DNA of 64,000 bases, taken from Aestuariivivens sediminicola. GTDB lineage: Bacteria > Bacteroidota > Bacteroidia > Flavobacteriales > Flavobacteriaceae. A program made the translations under genes and the position numbers. Within the stretch, counting starts at the first letter, position 1, and each line of letters starts with the position of its first letter. Positions 29,479 to 39,223 of the stretch are shown one piece after another. The stretch covers positions 1,086,575 to 1,150,574 of the forward strand of contig NZ_JAKMCM010000001.1 of assembly GCF_022662015.1 (NCBI RefSeq). The letters are read 5' to 3'. Below the pieces are notes generated by a model. That model did not search any database. It saw nothing but the letters and a program-made list of their open reading frames with translations, and had not been told where the DNA came from.

Positions 29479-30323
29479 TGAAGAATTAAGACATCAGTTG
29501 GTAATTCGGTTAGTATATGTTCAATATCATGAGGAAACAAACGATCCCAAAACGTCATTTTACTTGGGGCGTTCATAACCAGTAAATCAGCCCGCGAGAC
29601 CTGGGCATAATGCCCGATAGTATAACCCTGTTTTCCGAATATAGGCTGCGATTTGACCAGGAGGTTTTCGGTGTATTCCTTGGGAATGCTTTCTACAATC
29701 TCTTTAATCCTCGAGTTTTCTCGAAGCTTTATGCGTTCTTTTATAATATTAGCTCGTCTGAGGGATTTGTCGTCCTCCACCTTAACTGCAATGGCATCCT
29801 GTTTAATTTCTTCAACAATTGTCACCTTTTCAGCGTCCAGCATTTTAGCGACATAGAAGGCGCAGGTAATGGTATTCTTTGTTTTTGGGTCTTTTAATCC
29901 GTTTACCACAATATGTTTGCAGGGCACTCTTTTAACAGAAGGCTTTATCAGCAAGAGCACCGAGCATTTGGCCTGTCTCGTAATTTTTCGGGCAATGGAT
30001 CCGACATAATATTTAAAGAACCGTTCGCGTTGAACAGCACCAAGAATGAGGAGGTCTATTTTTTTGAATTGGCATGTAGATAAGATGACTTCTACGGGAT
30101 CACCCGGTTTAAACACAACCTCGTAGTCCAGGTTATCTTTTTTAAAGGTATTCAGAATCACTTTTAAGGCTTTTTCCTTATCATCAGACTGGTCACCAAC
30201 GTGTATCAACACTAATTTAGAGTTAAAAAAAATGGACAGTCTGGCAGCTTCGAACAGGTTAGCCTTTAAATTGGGCGAAAAGGCCACACCAATTCCAATG
30301 CTTTTAAAGGGTCTCAAAGTCAA
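29475..30323 (-). CDS. tandem universal stress protein (UspA)
   Basis: The 282-residue protein has two Usp domains (about 1-140 and 150-282). The first ends with GSIARKITRQAKCSVLLLIKP, which resembles the ATP-binding Gx(9)GS(T/V) loop. It overlaps the SulP gene start by four bases and is probably a regulator or partner of that transporter. It is divergent from the NhaP-type antiporter gene, 103 bp away, so both transcripts may share control. Confidence 0.88.
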   Translation of the reverse strand: MTLRPFKSIGIGVAFSPNLKANLFEAARLSIFFNSKLVLIHVGDQSDDKEKALKVILNTFKKDNLDYEVVFKPGDPVEVILSTCQFKKIDLLILGAVQRERFFKYYVGSIARKITRQAKCSVLLLIKPSVKRVPCKHIVVNGLKDPKTKNTITCAFYVAKMLDAEKVTIVEEIKQDAIAVKVEDDKSLRRANIIKERIKLRENSRIKEIVESIPKEYTENLLVKSQPIFGKQGYTIGHYAQVSRADLLVMNAPSKMTFWDRLFPHDIEHILTELPTDVLILQ

Positions 30324-30426
30324 AATAAGCCGTTGTTTAATTCCAAAAATCGAAAGATACTATTTTTTAAAAACATAAAATCCACCGATTTGTTTAAATT
30401 AGTGTTTTTAAAAGAGAAACTACTGT

Positions 30427-32274
30427 ATGATTGAACTTGCTGGAATTATCATTTTAGGCATATTAGCACAATGGTTTGCTTGGAAATTTAAAATTCCCGC
30501 TATTCTTCCCTTAATCATTATAGGCTTACTGGTGGGTCCCATAGCAGCTGAATTTATATCAGAGGATGGCTCGAAATGGATAGAACCTGTTTGGAATGGA
30601 GAGAAAGGACTTTTTCCGGGTGATGGGTTGTATTATTTTGTCTCATTAGCCATCAGTATTATACTGTTTGAAGGAGGTCTGACCCTTAAGCGATCTGAGA
30701 TCAAGACCCTGGGACCTGTAATTACCAAATTAATTACCCTGGGCTCGGCGGTTACTTTTTTTGGAGCAGGTGTTTTGGCGCATTTTATTTTTGGCCTCAG
30801 CTGGCAGATTTCCTTTTTGTTTTCTGCACTCATCATTGTAACGGGTCCGACGGTAATTACGCCGATTCTGCGGAACATCCCACTAAAAAAAGATGTATCG
30901 GCGGTCTTGAAATGGGAAGGCATTTTAATTGATCCGATCGGCGCATTGGTTGCGGTATTGGTATTTGAGTTCATAAGTGTTGAAGGAGACAGTGGTTTTA
31001 CGAAAACAGCACTCATTGAGTTCGGTAAAATCATCCTTTTTGGAACTACATTCGGCTTTACATTCGCGCACGCTTTGGCCTTTGCCATTAACAAGAAACT
31101 TATACCGCATTATTTATTGAACGTCGTGTCCCTTTCTACCGTTCTGTTGGTGTTTGTCGAATCTGAAATCTTTGCTCATGAATCAGGGCTTCTGGCGGTT
31201 GTGGTCATGGGAATGGTTCTGGGAAACAGTCAGCTTAAAAACATCAAACAATTACTTTATTTTAAAGAGTCGTTAAGTGTTTTATTGATATCGATACTGT
31301 TTATATTATTATCTGCAAATATTAATATTGAAGACCTGATGTTGCTGTACACCTGGAAAACAGCGGCTATATTTTTAGCTGTTATTGTTATTGTCAGACC
31401 TTTGGCTGTATTTTTAAGCACTACCGGATCGCAGCTTAAATTTAATGAAAAACTGTTTATAAGCTGGGTGGGGCCGCGTGGTATCGTGGCTGCCGGTATT
31501 GCCTCTCTCTTCGGGGGCAAGCTCATTCAACAGGGTGTGGAGGATGCCGAATTTATTACCCCCTTAGTGTTTATGATTGTGTTGGGAACCGTTTTACTCA
31601 ATGCAACTACCGCACGTTTATTCGCAAAACTTATCGGGGTCTTTTTGGTGAAATCGGAAGGCATCCTTATCGTAGGAGCCTCAAAAATTTCGAGGCTGAT
31701 CGGGCGTTATCTTGAAACCAATGGGCGACACGTGGTTTTAATTGACAGTAATGAGCGCAATGTTGAAAAAGCCAATGAAATGGATCTCGAGGCTATTACT
31801 GCTAACATATATTCTGACAGTTTATTGGATAATATCGAATTGAATGACATGGGGTATTTGATGGCTCTAACTGGGAACCCTGATATCAACAAGTATGCTA
31901 TTGGAAAATTTGGAGATCAGTTTGGTGAAAACGGATCATTTCGTTTGGTGACCACACAGGAAATGCTCGATAGCACTAACAATCCTAAGGAAGGGTTGTT
32001 TTCTCATACCGATGACTATAACTCATTGATGGAACTCACTGACAAATACCCATCGATCCTGGAAATCGACCTTGACAACAAAGAGCACTACCTTAAACTT
32101 ATCGACATCACAAATAATGACAAGGATATGATACCCCTCTTTGTAAAGGATCTGGAAGGTGAATTACATATCATATCCTCCTACAACCTGGACGTTGAGG
32201 TGATTGAAAAAGGGTTTAAACTCGTGTATTTAGGCAAACCCTTTAACAATGATACCGTTCAGGAGAAAAGTTAA
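30427..32274 (+). CDS. Na+/H+ antiporter (CPA1/NhaP type) with TrkA-N domain
   Basis: The 615-residue protein has about 12 membrane helices (1-400) with sodium/hydrogen exchanger features (KIPAILPLIIIGLLVGPIAAEF, FSALIIVTGPTVITPILRNI). A TrkA-N nucleotide-binding domain follows (about 415-520, ILIVGASKISRLIGRYLETNG) and a further C-terminal piece. The helix with TGPTVITPIL is the region that carries ion-binding residues in NhaP. It should exchange sodium or potassium for protons with control by NAD(H) or a nucleotide. It is followed after two bases by the phzF gene. Confidence 0.92.
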   Translation: MIELAGIIILGILAQWFAWKFKIPAILPLIIIGLLVGPIAAEFISEDGSKWIEPVWNGEKGLFPGDGLYYFVSLAISIILFEGGLTLKRSEIKTLGPVITKLITLGSAVTFFGAGVLAHFIFGLSWQISFLFSALIIVTGPTVITPILRNIPLKKDVSAVLKWEGILIDPIGALVAVLVFEFISVEGDSGFTKTALIEFGKIILFGTTFGFTFAHALAFAINKKLIPHYLLNVVSLSTVLLVFVESEIFAHESGLLAVVVMGMVLGNSQLKNIKQLLYFKESLSVLLISILFILLSANINIEDLMLLYTWKTAAIFLAVIVIVRPLAVFLSTTGSQLKFNEKLFISWVGPRGIVAAGIASLFGGKLIQQGVEDAEFITPLVFMIVLGTVLLNATTARLFAKLIGVFLVKSEGILIVGASKISRLIGRYLETNGRHVVLIDSNERNVEKANEMDLEAITANIYSDSLLDNIELNDMGYLMALTGNPDINKYAIGKFGDQFGENGSFRLVTTQEMLDSTNNPKEGLFSHTDDYNSLMELTDKYPSILEIDLDNKEHYLKLIDITNNDKDMIPLFVKDLEGELHIISSYNLDVEVIEKGFKLVYLGKPFNNDTVQEKS

Positions 32275-32276
32275 CA

Positions 32277-33065
32277 ATGCCACAACCCATATATCAGGTA
32301 GACGCATTTACCAACGCGGTTTTTTTTGGGAATCCTGCCGCGGTCTGTCCGTTGAAAGCATGGTTAGATGATGTTACTTTACAACGCATAGCCATGGAAA
32401 ACAATCTTGCTGAAACTGCCTTTTATGTTAAGCACGAGGAGACCTATGAAATCAGATGGTTTACGCCAACAATAGAGGTAGATCTCTGCGGACACGCTAC
32501 TTTAGCCGCTGCATTTGTCTTATTTAATTATGAAGGACACCAGGAAAACACCATCAGGTTCACATCGAAACACAGTGGTGAGCTCTCCGTAACAAGAAGG
32601 GGAGAATGGCTGACCCTAAATTTCCCGACCGACCGTATTGAAGAGATTGAAATACCGGGTCAAATAGGCAAGTGCTTTAACCTACAGCCGCAATTGGCCT
32701 TTCGCGGCAAAACGGACTATGTATTGCTGTATAGTAATGAGGAGGACATCATAAATCTTACTCCGATATTCACTGAAATTTCAAAATTGAAAGTACGGGG
32801 TGTTATTGTAACCGCCAGGGGAAACAAGACCGATTTCGTATCTCGGTTTTTTGCACCTCAGTCTGGGGTTGATGAAGACCATGTAACCGGATCGGCACAC
32901 ACGACCCTTATACCATTATGGTCTGAAAGGCTCGATAAAATTGAGTTAACAGCGACACAGCTTTCCGGCAGAAGAGGGTATTTGCGATGCAAATATTTAA
33001 ATGACAGGGTTGAAATTAGCGGGCAATGCAAACTCTACTTAATTGGTGAAATTTACCTGGAGTAA
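32277..33065 (+). CDS. PhzF-family isomerase-like protein
   Basis: The 262-residue protein has PhzF markers: VDAFTNAVFFGNPAAVC near the N terminus, the catalytic Glu region NNLAETAFYV, WFTPTIEVDLCGHATLAAA and the C-terminal GSAHTTLIPLWSERL. PhzF in phenazine synthesis is an isomerase, but many family members have unknown substrates, and no phenazine genes are nearby. It starts two bases after the antiporter stop codon, so it is in the same transcript. Confidence 0.88.
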   Translation: MPQPIYQVDAFTNAVFFGNPAAVCPLKAWLDDVTLQRIAMENNLAETAFYVKHEETYEIRWFTPTIEVDLCGHATLAAAFVLFNYEGHQENTIRFTSKHSGELSVTRRGEWLTLNFPTDRIEEIEIPGQIGKCFNLQPQLAFRGKTDYVLLYSNEEDIINLTPIFTEISKLKVRGVIVTARGNKTDFVSRFFAPQSGVDEDHVTGSAHTTLIPLWSERLDKIELTATQLSGRRGYLRCKYLNDRVEISGQCKLYLIGEIYLE

Positions 33066-33091
33066 TCACGCCCTCCATCTTTATAAAGCAT

Positions 33092-33118
33092 AAAAAAAGC
33101 CCCATAAGACATGGGGCT
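33092..33118 (-). terminator. intrinsic terminator of the alpha-glucan operon
   Basis: AGCCCCAT (33098-33105) and ATGGGGCT (33111-33118) form an 8-bp stem with a five-base loop. The A-run at 33092-33098 becomes a U-tract on the minus-strand transcript, so this ends the operon that finishes with the GH31 gene. Confidence 0.85.
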
Positions 33119-33141
33119 GTTGTGACTGTATAGCTAATATC

Positions 33142-35544
33142 TTAAGCCATGATATGTAATTCGGTAAACTCTTTGGTAAGCACTAGGGTATTGTCGCCAT
33201 TAAGTTTAATATCCTTGAATTGAATCTCTACATTATCAATCTGCACCTTTGAAATTTTAAACGGCAGTCCATGAAGACTTAACTTGAAGGTTTTATAGGT
33301 GGTGAAGAACTTACCGGATTTATGCTGTTGAATAATCAGTTCGTTCTTTTTTCCATGCAGTTTAAAGGTTCTCAAACTGTATCTTCCTTTAATGTAGTCA
33401 TATCCGTCTGTGGCATCCTCATACACCTCAGACTCTTCTTTCCCAAGCTTGTAATACACATCGAGCAGGAGCTCATCTATAGTCTTTTCACCTACATATT
33501 GCTGGATAGGATATTTCGGAATGATAGAGCCGTCTTTGACAAAGATGGGCATGCTGTCCAAATCAGCATCCACCCATAATTCCTGACCGCCAATAACGAC
33601 ATCATCCGTCCAGAAGTTGTACCACAATCCTCTGGGAATATACATGCGACGCCCTTTTTGATTGGGCCCATTTATAGGGCATACAAGAATTTTTTCGCCA
33701 AACATGAACTCATCATTTCTATAATGGGTTTGCGGATCATCCTGATCATACAACACAAGCGATTTTAAAATAGGAATACTCTCCTCGGCGTATCGCCAGA
33801 ACGCCGTGTAAAGGTAAGGTAAGAGCTGGTATCGCAACTCAATGAATTTCTTTACAACGCTTGTGATGGTATCACCAAAAGCCCAGGGCTCCTGGTTACC
33901 GTGATCGCCGGAGGAATGCGTTCTGCAGAACGGGTGAAATATACCGAGTTGAATCCAGCGCGCATACAGTTCGCCATTGGGTTGTTCTGCAAAGCCGCCA
34001 ATATCGGACCCTACGAATGAGTAACCCGACATGGCCATACGCTGGGCCTGTAAATTAGCAATATTCAGATGATCCCATGTAGCCACATTATCGCCCGTCC
34101 AGCTGGAAGTATAGCGCTGTGTGCCGGAATAAGCGGCACGTGTAATTACGAACGGACGCTTTGGATAACAGAATTTTTTTAAGCCCTGATAGGTCGCGCG
34201 AGCCATTTGCATACCATAGACGTTATGTGCTTTTCTATGACTGCAGGGGTTGCCTTCATAATCGTGGCGGACATCATTCGGGAATGTTTTTCCGGGCACA
34301 TCCATAACTGCAGGTTCATTCATATCATTCCAAACCCCCTTAACCCCAATGTCTTCAATAAGCTCCTTAAACAGGTTTGACCACCACTCTCTTACTTCCG
34401 GGTTTGTAAAATCCGGAAAGTAACATTCACCCGGCCACACTTTGCCCTTCATATATGGGCCATCGGCACGTTTACAAAAATAATCTTTGTCAAGACCCTC
34501 TTTGAATACGCTGTAATCCATGTCTATTTTAATACCGGGATCAATTATCACGATGGTTTTAAATCCATCGTCAGCCAGTTCCTTGACCATGCGCTTAGGA
34601 TCAGGAAAGTATTCCTTGCTCCAGGTGAAGCAGCGAAATCCTTCCATATAATCGATATCCAAATAAATAGCATCACAAGGTATTTCCAGTTCTCTGAATT
34701 TGGCCGTGATTTCTTTTACGTTCGATTCCGGATAGTAACTCCATTTACACTGGTGGTACCCCAAAGCCCAAAGCGGCGGTAAAGCATGTGGCTTACCGGT
34801 TAAATCTGTATAATTGGCAACCACCTCAGTCATCTCCGGACCATAAATGAAATAATAATTCATTTCACCACCATGCGCCCAAAAACTGGTAATATTTCTT
34901 CGCTCATGGCAAAAATCAAAAAAGGACCTAAAGGTATTGTCGAAAAATATACCGTAAGCTTTTTTATTGTGTAAGGCTGTATAAAAAGGAATGGCTTTGT
35001 AAATTGGATCGGTATCCCTGCCATAAGCGTATGAATCGGTTACCCAGTTCTCAAAACGCTTGCCTTTTAAGTTATTATCAACGGGTTTATCCCCAAGCCC
35101 GTAATAGCTTTCACCGGGTTGGGCGGTTTTAGACATTTTAACCACATCACCACCAAACTCATAACTTTCTTCCCAATGGAACCCGAGTTCATCCTCGCAA
35201 ATCAGGGTTTTGTCTTTGGCATCATAAAGCGAAACCCTTAAGTCGCTTTTTGAAACATGACAGATCAACTTTGTGGTGGTGATAATGTAGTTAGCCTTAT
35301 TTTCAGTCACCTCCAGGAAATTGTACCCCCGACTGGCATATTTGGTTATGGCATATGAGAAATCATTCTCGAAAATACCGGTAGTCGTATACCTAAATCG
35401 CAAAACACTGTCGCGTCGAACAGTGACCTGCAGCACAACACCATTTGCTGTTTTAAATGAGAGAACATTAAGATTTTTTTCGTATGAAATTATTTTGGAA
35501 GGAAAGATATTCCCTTTGTGTTCTAATTCTGTATTTAATATCAT
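33142..35544 (-). CDS. glycoside hydrolase family 31 alpha-glucosidase
   Basis: The 800-residue protein has the GH31 nucleophile motif WNDMNEPAV and the acid/base region SWTGDNVATWDHL. N-terminal beta domains and a C-terminal beta region complete the usual length. There is no signal peptide, so it acts in the cytoplasm, most likely as an alpha-glucosidase that helps turn over the storage glucan. It is the last gene of the operon, 135 bp after glgB and before the terminator. Confidence 0.92.
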   Translation of the reverse strand: MILNTELEHKGNIFPSKIISYEKNLNVLSFKTANGVVLQVTVRRDSVLRFRYTTTGIFENDFSYAITKYASRGYNFLEVTENKANYIITTTKLICHVSKSDLRVSLYDAKDKTLICEDELGFHWEESYEFGGDVVKMSKTAQPGESYYGLGDKPVDNNLKGKRFENWVTDSYAYGRDTDPIYKAIPFYTALHNKKAYGIFFDNTFRSFFDFCHERRNITSFWAHGGEMNYYFIYGPEMTEVVANYTDLTGKPHALPPLWALGYHQCKWSYYPESNVKEITAKFRELEIPCDAIYLDIDYMEGFRCFTWSKEYFPDPKRMVKELADDGFKTIVIIDPGIKIDMDYSVFKEGLDKDYFCKRADGPYMKGKVWPGECYFPDFTNPEVREWWSNLFKELIEDIGVKGVWNDMNEPAVMDVPGKTFPNDVRHDYEGNPCSHRKAHNVYGMQMARATYQGLKKFCYPKRPFVITRAAYSGTQRYTSSWTGDNVATWDHLNIANLQAQRMAMSGYSFVGSDIGGFAEQPNGELYARWIQLGIFHPFCRTHSSGDHGNQEPWAFGDTITSVVKKFIELRYQLLPYLYTAFWRYAEESIPILKSLVLYDQDDPQTHYRNDEFMFGEKILVCPINGPNQKGRRMYIPRGLWYNFWTDDVVIGGQELWVDADLDSMPIFVKDGSIIPKYPIQQYVGEKTIDELLLDVYYKLGKEESEVYEDATDGYDYIKGRYSLRTFKLHGKKNELIIQQHKSGKFFTTYKTFKLSLHGLPFKISKVQIDNVEIQFKDIKLNGDNTLVLTKEFTELHIMA

Positions 35545-35679
35545 AAATTATATGATTTAATTAATTAGCGAAAGTAATAAATATTAAAGGGATATTATCT
35601 TTTTATTTTGCAAAAATAATGCTGATTATTTCATTAATAAACAAATAATCAGCAATTTAATTACAAAAGCTTCAACGTG

Positions 35680-37590
35680 TTAAGGCAGAAACTTAAAAAT
35701 GGTAACGGCCAGTGGCGGAAGGGTTATTTTTGCAGAATAGTCTTTACCGTTCCAAGGCTGCTTTTTGATGGTAATGGCTCGTTTATTGTGTACCGCGCTA
35801 CCGCCATAGTTTTTATCGTCACTATTAAAGACCTCTTTGAGCTTTCCTTTCCGCGGCAGGCCAATCCCATAGTCTTCTCTGATGGAAGGGGTTAGGTTAC
35901 ACACCACCACAACATCATTCTCGGGATCCTGACCTTTTCTTATATAGGAGATCACACAATTCTCATGATCGTCGTAATTTATCCATTCAAACCCTTCGTG
36001 GCTAAACTGTTTTTCAAACAAGGCGGGTGTTTCTTTGTAAAAGGTATTGAGCGCTTTAAAAAAGGTTTGTAAATTATGGTGCGGCTCGAATTCCAAAAGA
36101 TTCCAATCCAGACTTCCCTTAAAATCCCATTCGTTATATTGACCAAATTCGCCACCCATAAATAAAAGTTTTGCACCGGGATGCGTAAACATATAGCCGT
36201 ATAAGAGGCGGAGGTTGGCAAACCGCTGCCATTCATCGCCTGGCATTCTCCCCAGTATCGAGTTTTTACCATACACTACTTCGTCATGGGATAGGGGCAA
36301 CATGAAGTTTTCTGTAAAGGCATAAGCCAAACTAAAGGTGATATCGTTCTGGTGATACTGTCTGTATATGGGATCTTTTTTAAAGTATTCCAAAGTATCA
36401 TGCATCCAACCCATCATCCATTTCATACCAAACCCTAAGCCTCCCAAAAATACGGGTCTTGAAACCCCTGAAAAAGCTGTAGATTCTTCTGCAATGGTTT
36501 GGACATCAGGGAAAGACTGATAAATTTCTACATTCAGTTCTCTTAAAAAGGAGATGGCTTCCAGGTTTTCTCTGCCACCAAACATATTAGGCTCCCATTG
36601 CCCATCTTCCCTGGAATAGTCCAAAAACAACATGGAGGCCACAGCATCAACGCGCAACCCATCTGCATGGTACTGATCCATCCAAAAGATGGCATTACTT
36701 ATGAGAAAGGATTTGACTTCATTACGACCGTAATTGAATATTAAACTTTTCCAATCCTGATGATACCCTTTCCTAGGATCCGGATGTTCGTACAAATGAG
36801 ATCCATCAAAAAATCCCAGTCCGTGTGCGTCTTCAGGAAAATGTGAGGGTACCCAATCCAGAATAATCCCTATATCATTTTGATGAAGCTTGTCAATTAA
36901 ATATTTAAATTCTTCAGGATAACCGAAGCGAGATGATGGCGCAAAATACCCGGTTACCTGATAACCCCATGACGGGTCGTAAGGAAATTCCATAACTGGC
37001 ATGAGTTCTACATGGGTAAAATTCATGTCTTTGATATAGTTTACCAGGTCATCGGCCAACTCATGATAGGATAAAAAGCGGTTTTCTTCCACGTGTTTTT
37101 TCCAGGAACCCAAATGCACTTCATAAACGGAGTAAGGCGCATCCAGGGCATTGTGTTCCTTGCGTTTCTTCATCCATTTCGCATCTTTCCACTTATAGGT
37201 GTCGTCCCAAACTATAGAAGCTGTTTTGGGAGGATGTTCGGAACGCCTGGCATAGGGATCTGCTTTTTCCGTTTTTATATTATTATGGTGACTATGAATC
37301 TTATACTTATAAATAGCGCCTTTTTCAACCTTGGGAATAAATCCTTCCCAAATACCACTGCTGTCCCACCTGACATTCAGCTGGTGTTCGCCTTCCAACC
37401 AATAGTTGAAGTCGCCAATCACTGAAACCGATTTTGCACTAGGAGCCCAAACGGCAAAATACGTGCCTTTCACCCCATCTACCGTAACGAGGTGAGCGCC
37501 GAATTTTTCATAAAGACGGTAGTGCTTCCCGGCTTTAAACAGGTTAATATCAAATTCGGTGAATAAACTATGAGGTGTTACGTGAGCCAT
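35680..37590 (-). CDS. glgB: 1,4-alpha-glucan branching enzyme
   Basis: The 636-residue GH13 subfamily-9-like enzyme has a CBM48-type N-terminal part (about 30-120), the nucleophile motif DGLRVDAVASMLFLDYSRE, the acid/base Glu in QTIAEESTAFSGV and the third acid in LPLSHDEVV. It creates alpha-1,6 branches in the growing glucan. The gene lies three bases after the maltokinase gene, so both are translated from the same message. Confidence 0.95.
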   Translation of the reverse strand: MAHVTPHSLFTEFDINLFKAGKHYRLYEKFGAHLVTVDGVKGTYFAVWAPSAKSVSVIGDFNYWLEGEHQLNVRWDSSGIWEGFIPKVEKGAIYKYKIHSHHNNIKTEKADPYARRSEHPPKTASIVWDDTYKWKDAKWMKKRKEHNALDAPYSVYEVHLGSWKKHVEENRFLSYHELADDLVNYIKDMNFTHVELMPVMEFPYDPSWGYQVTGYFAPSSRFGYPEEFKYLIDKLHQNDIGIILDWVPSHFPEDAHGLGFFDGSHLYEHPDPRKGYHQDWKSLIFNYGRNEVKSFLISNAIFWMDQYHADGLRVDAVASMLFLDYSREDGQWEPNMFGGRENLEAISFLRELNVEIYQSFPDVQTIAEESTAFSGVSRPVFLGGLGFGMKWMMGWMHDTLEYFKKDPIYRQYHQNDITFSLAYAFTENFMLPLSHDEVVYGKNSILGRMPGDEWQRFANLRLLYGYMFTHPGAKLLFMGGEFGQYNEWDFKGSLDWNLLEFEPHHNLQTFFKALNTFYKETPALFEKQFSHEGFEWINYDDHENCVISYIRKGQDPENDVVVVCNLTPSIREDYGIGLPRKGKLKEVFNSDDKNYGGSAVHNKRAITIKKQPWNGKDYSAKITLPPLAVTIFKFLP

Positions 37591-37593
37591 AAA

Positions 37594-39222
37594 TTAATGA
37601 TTTATAATATTAGAAATTCCTTTTAGCGGAATTACCGCCCATTGTGGTCTGGAATTGAGCTCATAGCCTAATTCGTAAACCGCTTTTTCCAGAAGACAGT
37701 ACTTTAAAATAAAAATACGCTCCTGATTGTATCCTATGTTAAGATTGGCATTTTGTGTTTCAGTGACATAAGCACCTAAAAACAAACCGGTAATATATCG
37801 GTAGAGCACTTCGCCCGCTTTAAAAAGCAGATCCTGGCTGAACGGATAATTTTCGGCATTGTTAAATATAGTGGCATATATGGCATAGTGAAACGATCTA
37901 AAAATTCCGGCAACATCCTTGAGTGGTGATTGTTTCACTTTTCTATCTCGAATCGTGCTTTCGGGTTCACCTTCAAAATCTAGGATATAAAAGTCATTAT
38001 CCTTCACCAAAACCTGCCCTAAATGGTAATCGCCATGAATTCGGATGCGTTCACCCTTAAGTTTGGTCCAATCAAAATCCACAAAGCGTTTCCTGATGCT
38101 ATTCTTTTTATCCAAAAACTCATGGGCCAGGTCCAGAGCCAGGCCTTCCAGTTTATGAATGTTGTTCTCAATGGCATTGAGCCTGTTTTGGAACTGATAT
38201 AAGACCTTGTTCTTAAGCCATACCGTGTAGTCGTCGTTATAATGGGTTGGCGTAAACGCTGTTTCCTCAAATTCTGATCCGAGTGCAATATGCATCTCCG
38301 CAGTGCGCCTGGCTAATGTTTCTATTTGTAAGAACAAGTGCAGCCCGGCCCAGTCGATTATTCGTGGTGGGATGTCCTTAATATCTAGGCGCTGGTAGAG
38401 TGCAGTATTAGGTAATTGATCGACGGCTATGTTTTTATATTCTAAATTGGAAAACACCTTGTGTAATTCCCTCAGGGAATAATCGAAGGCATCTCCTTCG
38501 TTTGGAATCATTTCCTGCATGAGCCCAATGGTTATATTCACACCGTCGGAGTCAACCAAATTGATGCTTCCAAGGTAGGCAGGTGTGTTTTTGAAGCCTT
38601 TTTTCTCAGATAAAAACCGGCTCATTTCATAATCGGGGTTCTTGTCTGCAAAGATCCTTCTGAAAAATTTAAGGACATATCTCTCATTGTAAACCAAGGA
38701 GGTATTGCTTTGTTCTAAACCCATAAACCGTGAGGACTCATAGCTGCTATCCGTAAACAAATGACTTTTGTGGTATTGGACCTTGGTGGTATCTATGGGC
38801 TCAGCCGTTAATATGCGTTCGTATACCAGTTTTCTGAATGATTCCAGGTTGGTCGCATCAATAATAAAGCCTTTTTCATTATTGATTTCTATGGGCAATA
38901 TCCGATCCTTTTTAGCAAAGTTTTCGTCTGTCACAAAAGCAATGGGCAGAAAGTAGTGCTGGTAAAAGGCCTCAATGAAATTAACTTCCAAAATAAGCCC
39001 GTAATAGATTTCGCCTTTCTGCTGAATTTTAAAAAACTCGGCAAGTTCGATATATTTAAGTTGACTTGACTTCCCGCCATACCAACGCTGCTCAACAATA
39101 TAGTTTTCTAAAACATCAGACAGAAATGTTCTCACAAAATCATCGCTATCCAATAATTCCTCCCATCTCTTTTGAGTCTGAAAAATTGATTCCACTTCGG
39201 ATGTCGATGTGTTGTCTGCCAT
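37594..39222 (-). CDS. mak: maltokinase (trehalose synthase-linked kinase family)
   Basis: The 542-residue protein has the maltokinase N-terminal cap (QRWYGGKSSQLKYIEL) and kinase motifs of the aminoglycoside-phosphotransferase-like fold: the catalytic loop HGDYHLGQVLV and the metal motif DFEGEPE. It should phosphorylate maltose to maltose 1-phosphate, the donor for GlgE. It is one base from the glgE stop, inside the operon. A treS gene (trehalose synthase), its usual partner, is not in this window. Confidence 0.9.
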   Translation of the reverse strand: MADNTSTSEVESIFQTQKRWEELLDSDDFVRTFLSDVLENYIVEQRWYGGKSSQLKYIELAEFFKIQQKGEIYYGLILEVNFIEAFYQHYFLPIAFVTDENFAKKDRILPIEINNEKGFIIDATNLESFRKLVYERILTAEPIDTTKVQYHKSHLFTDSSYESSRFMGLEQSNTSLVYNERYVLKFFRRIFADKNPDYEMSRFLSEKKGFKNTPAYLGSINLVDSDGVNITIGLMQEMIPNEGDAFDYSLRELHKVFSNLEYKNIAVDQLPNTALYQRLDIKDIPPRIIDWAGLHLFLQIETLARRTAEMHIALGSEFEETAFTPTHYNDDYTVWLKNKVLYQFQNRLNAIENNIHKLEGLALDLAHEFLDKKNSIRKRFVDFDWTKLKGERIRIHGDYHLGQVLVKDNDFYILDFEGEPESTIRDRKVKQSPLKDVAGIFRSFHYAIYATIFNNAENYPFSQDLLFKAGEVLYRYITGLFLGAYVTETQNANLNIGYNQERIFILKYCLLEKAVYELGYELNSRPQWAVIPLKGISNIINH

Positions 39223-39223
39223 T

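Noticed and set aside
32277..33065. phzF as evidence for phenazine synthesis
   Set aside because: No other phenazine genes are nearby and the family is broad.
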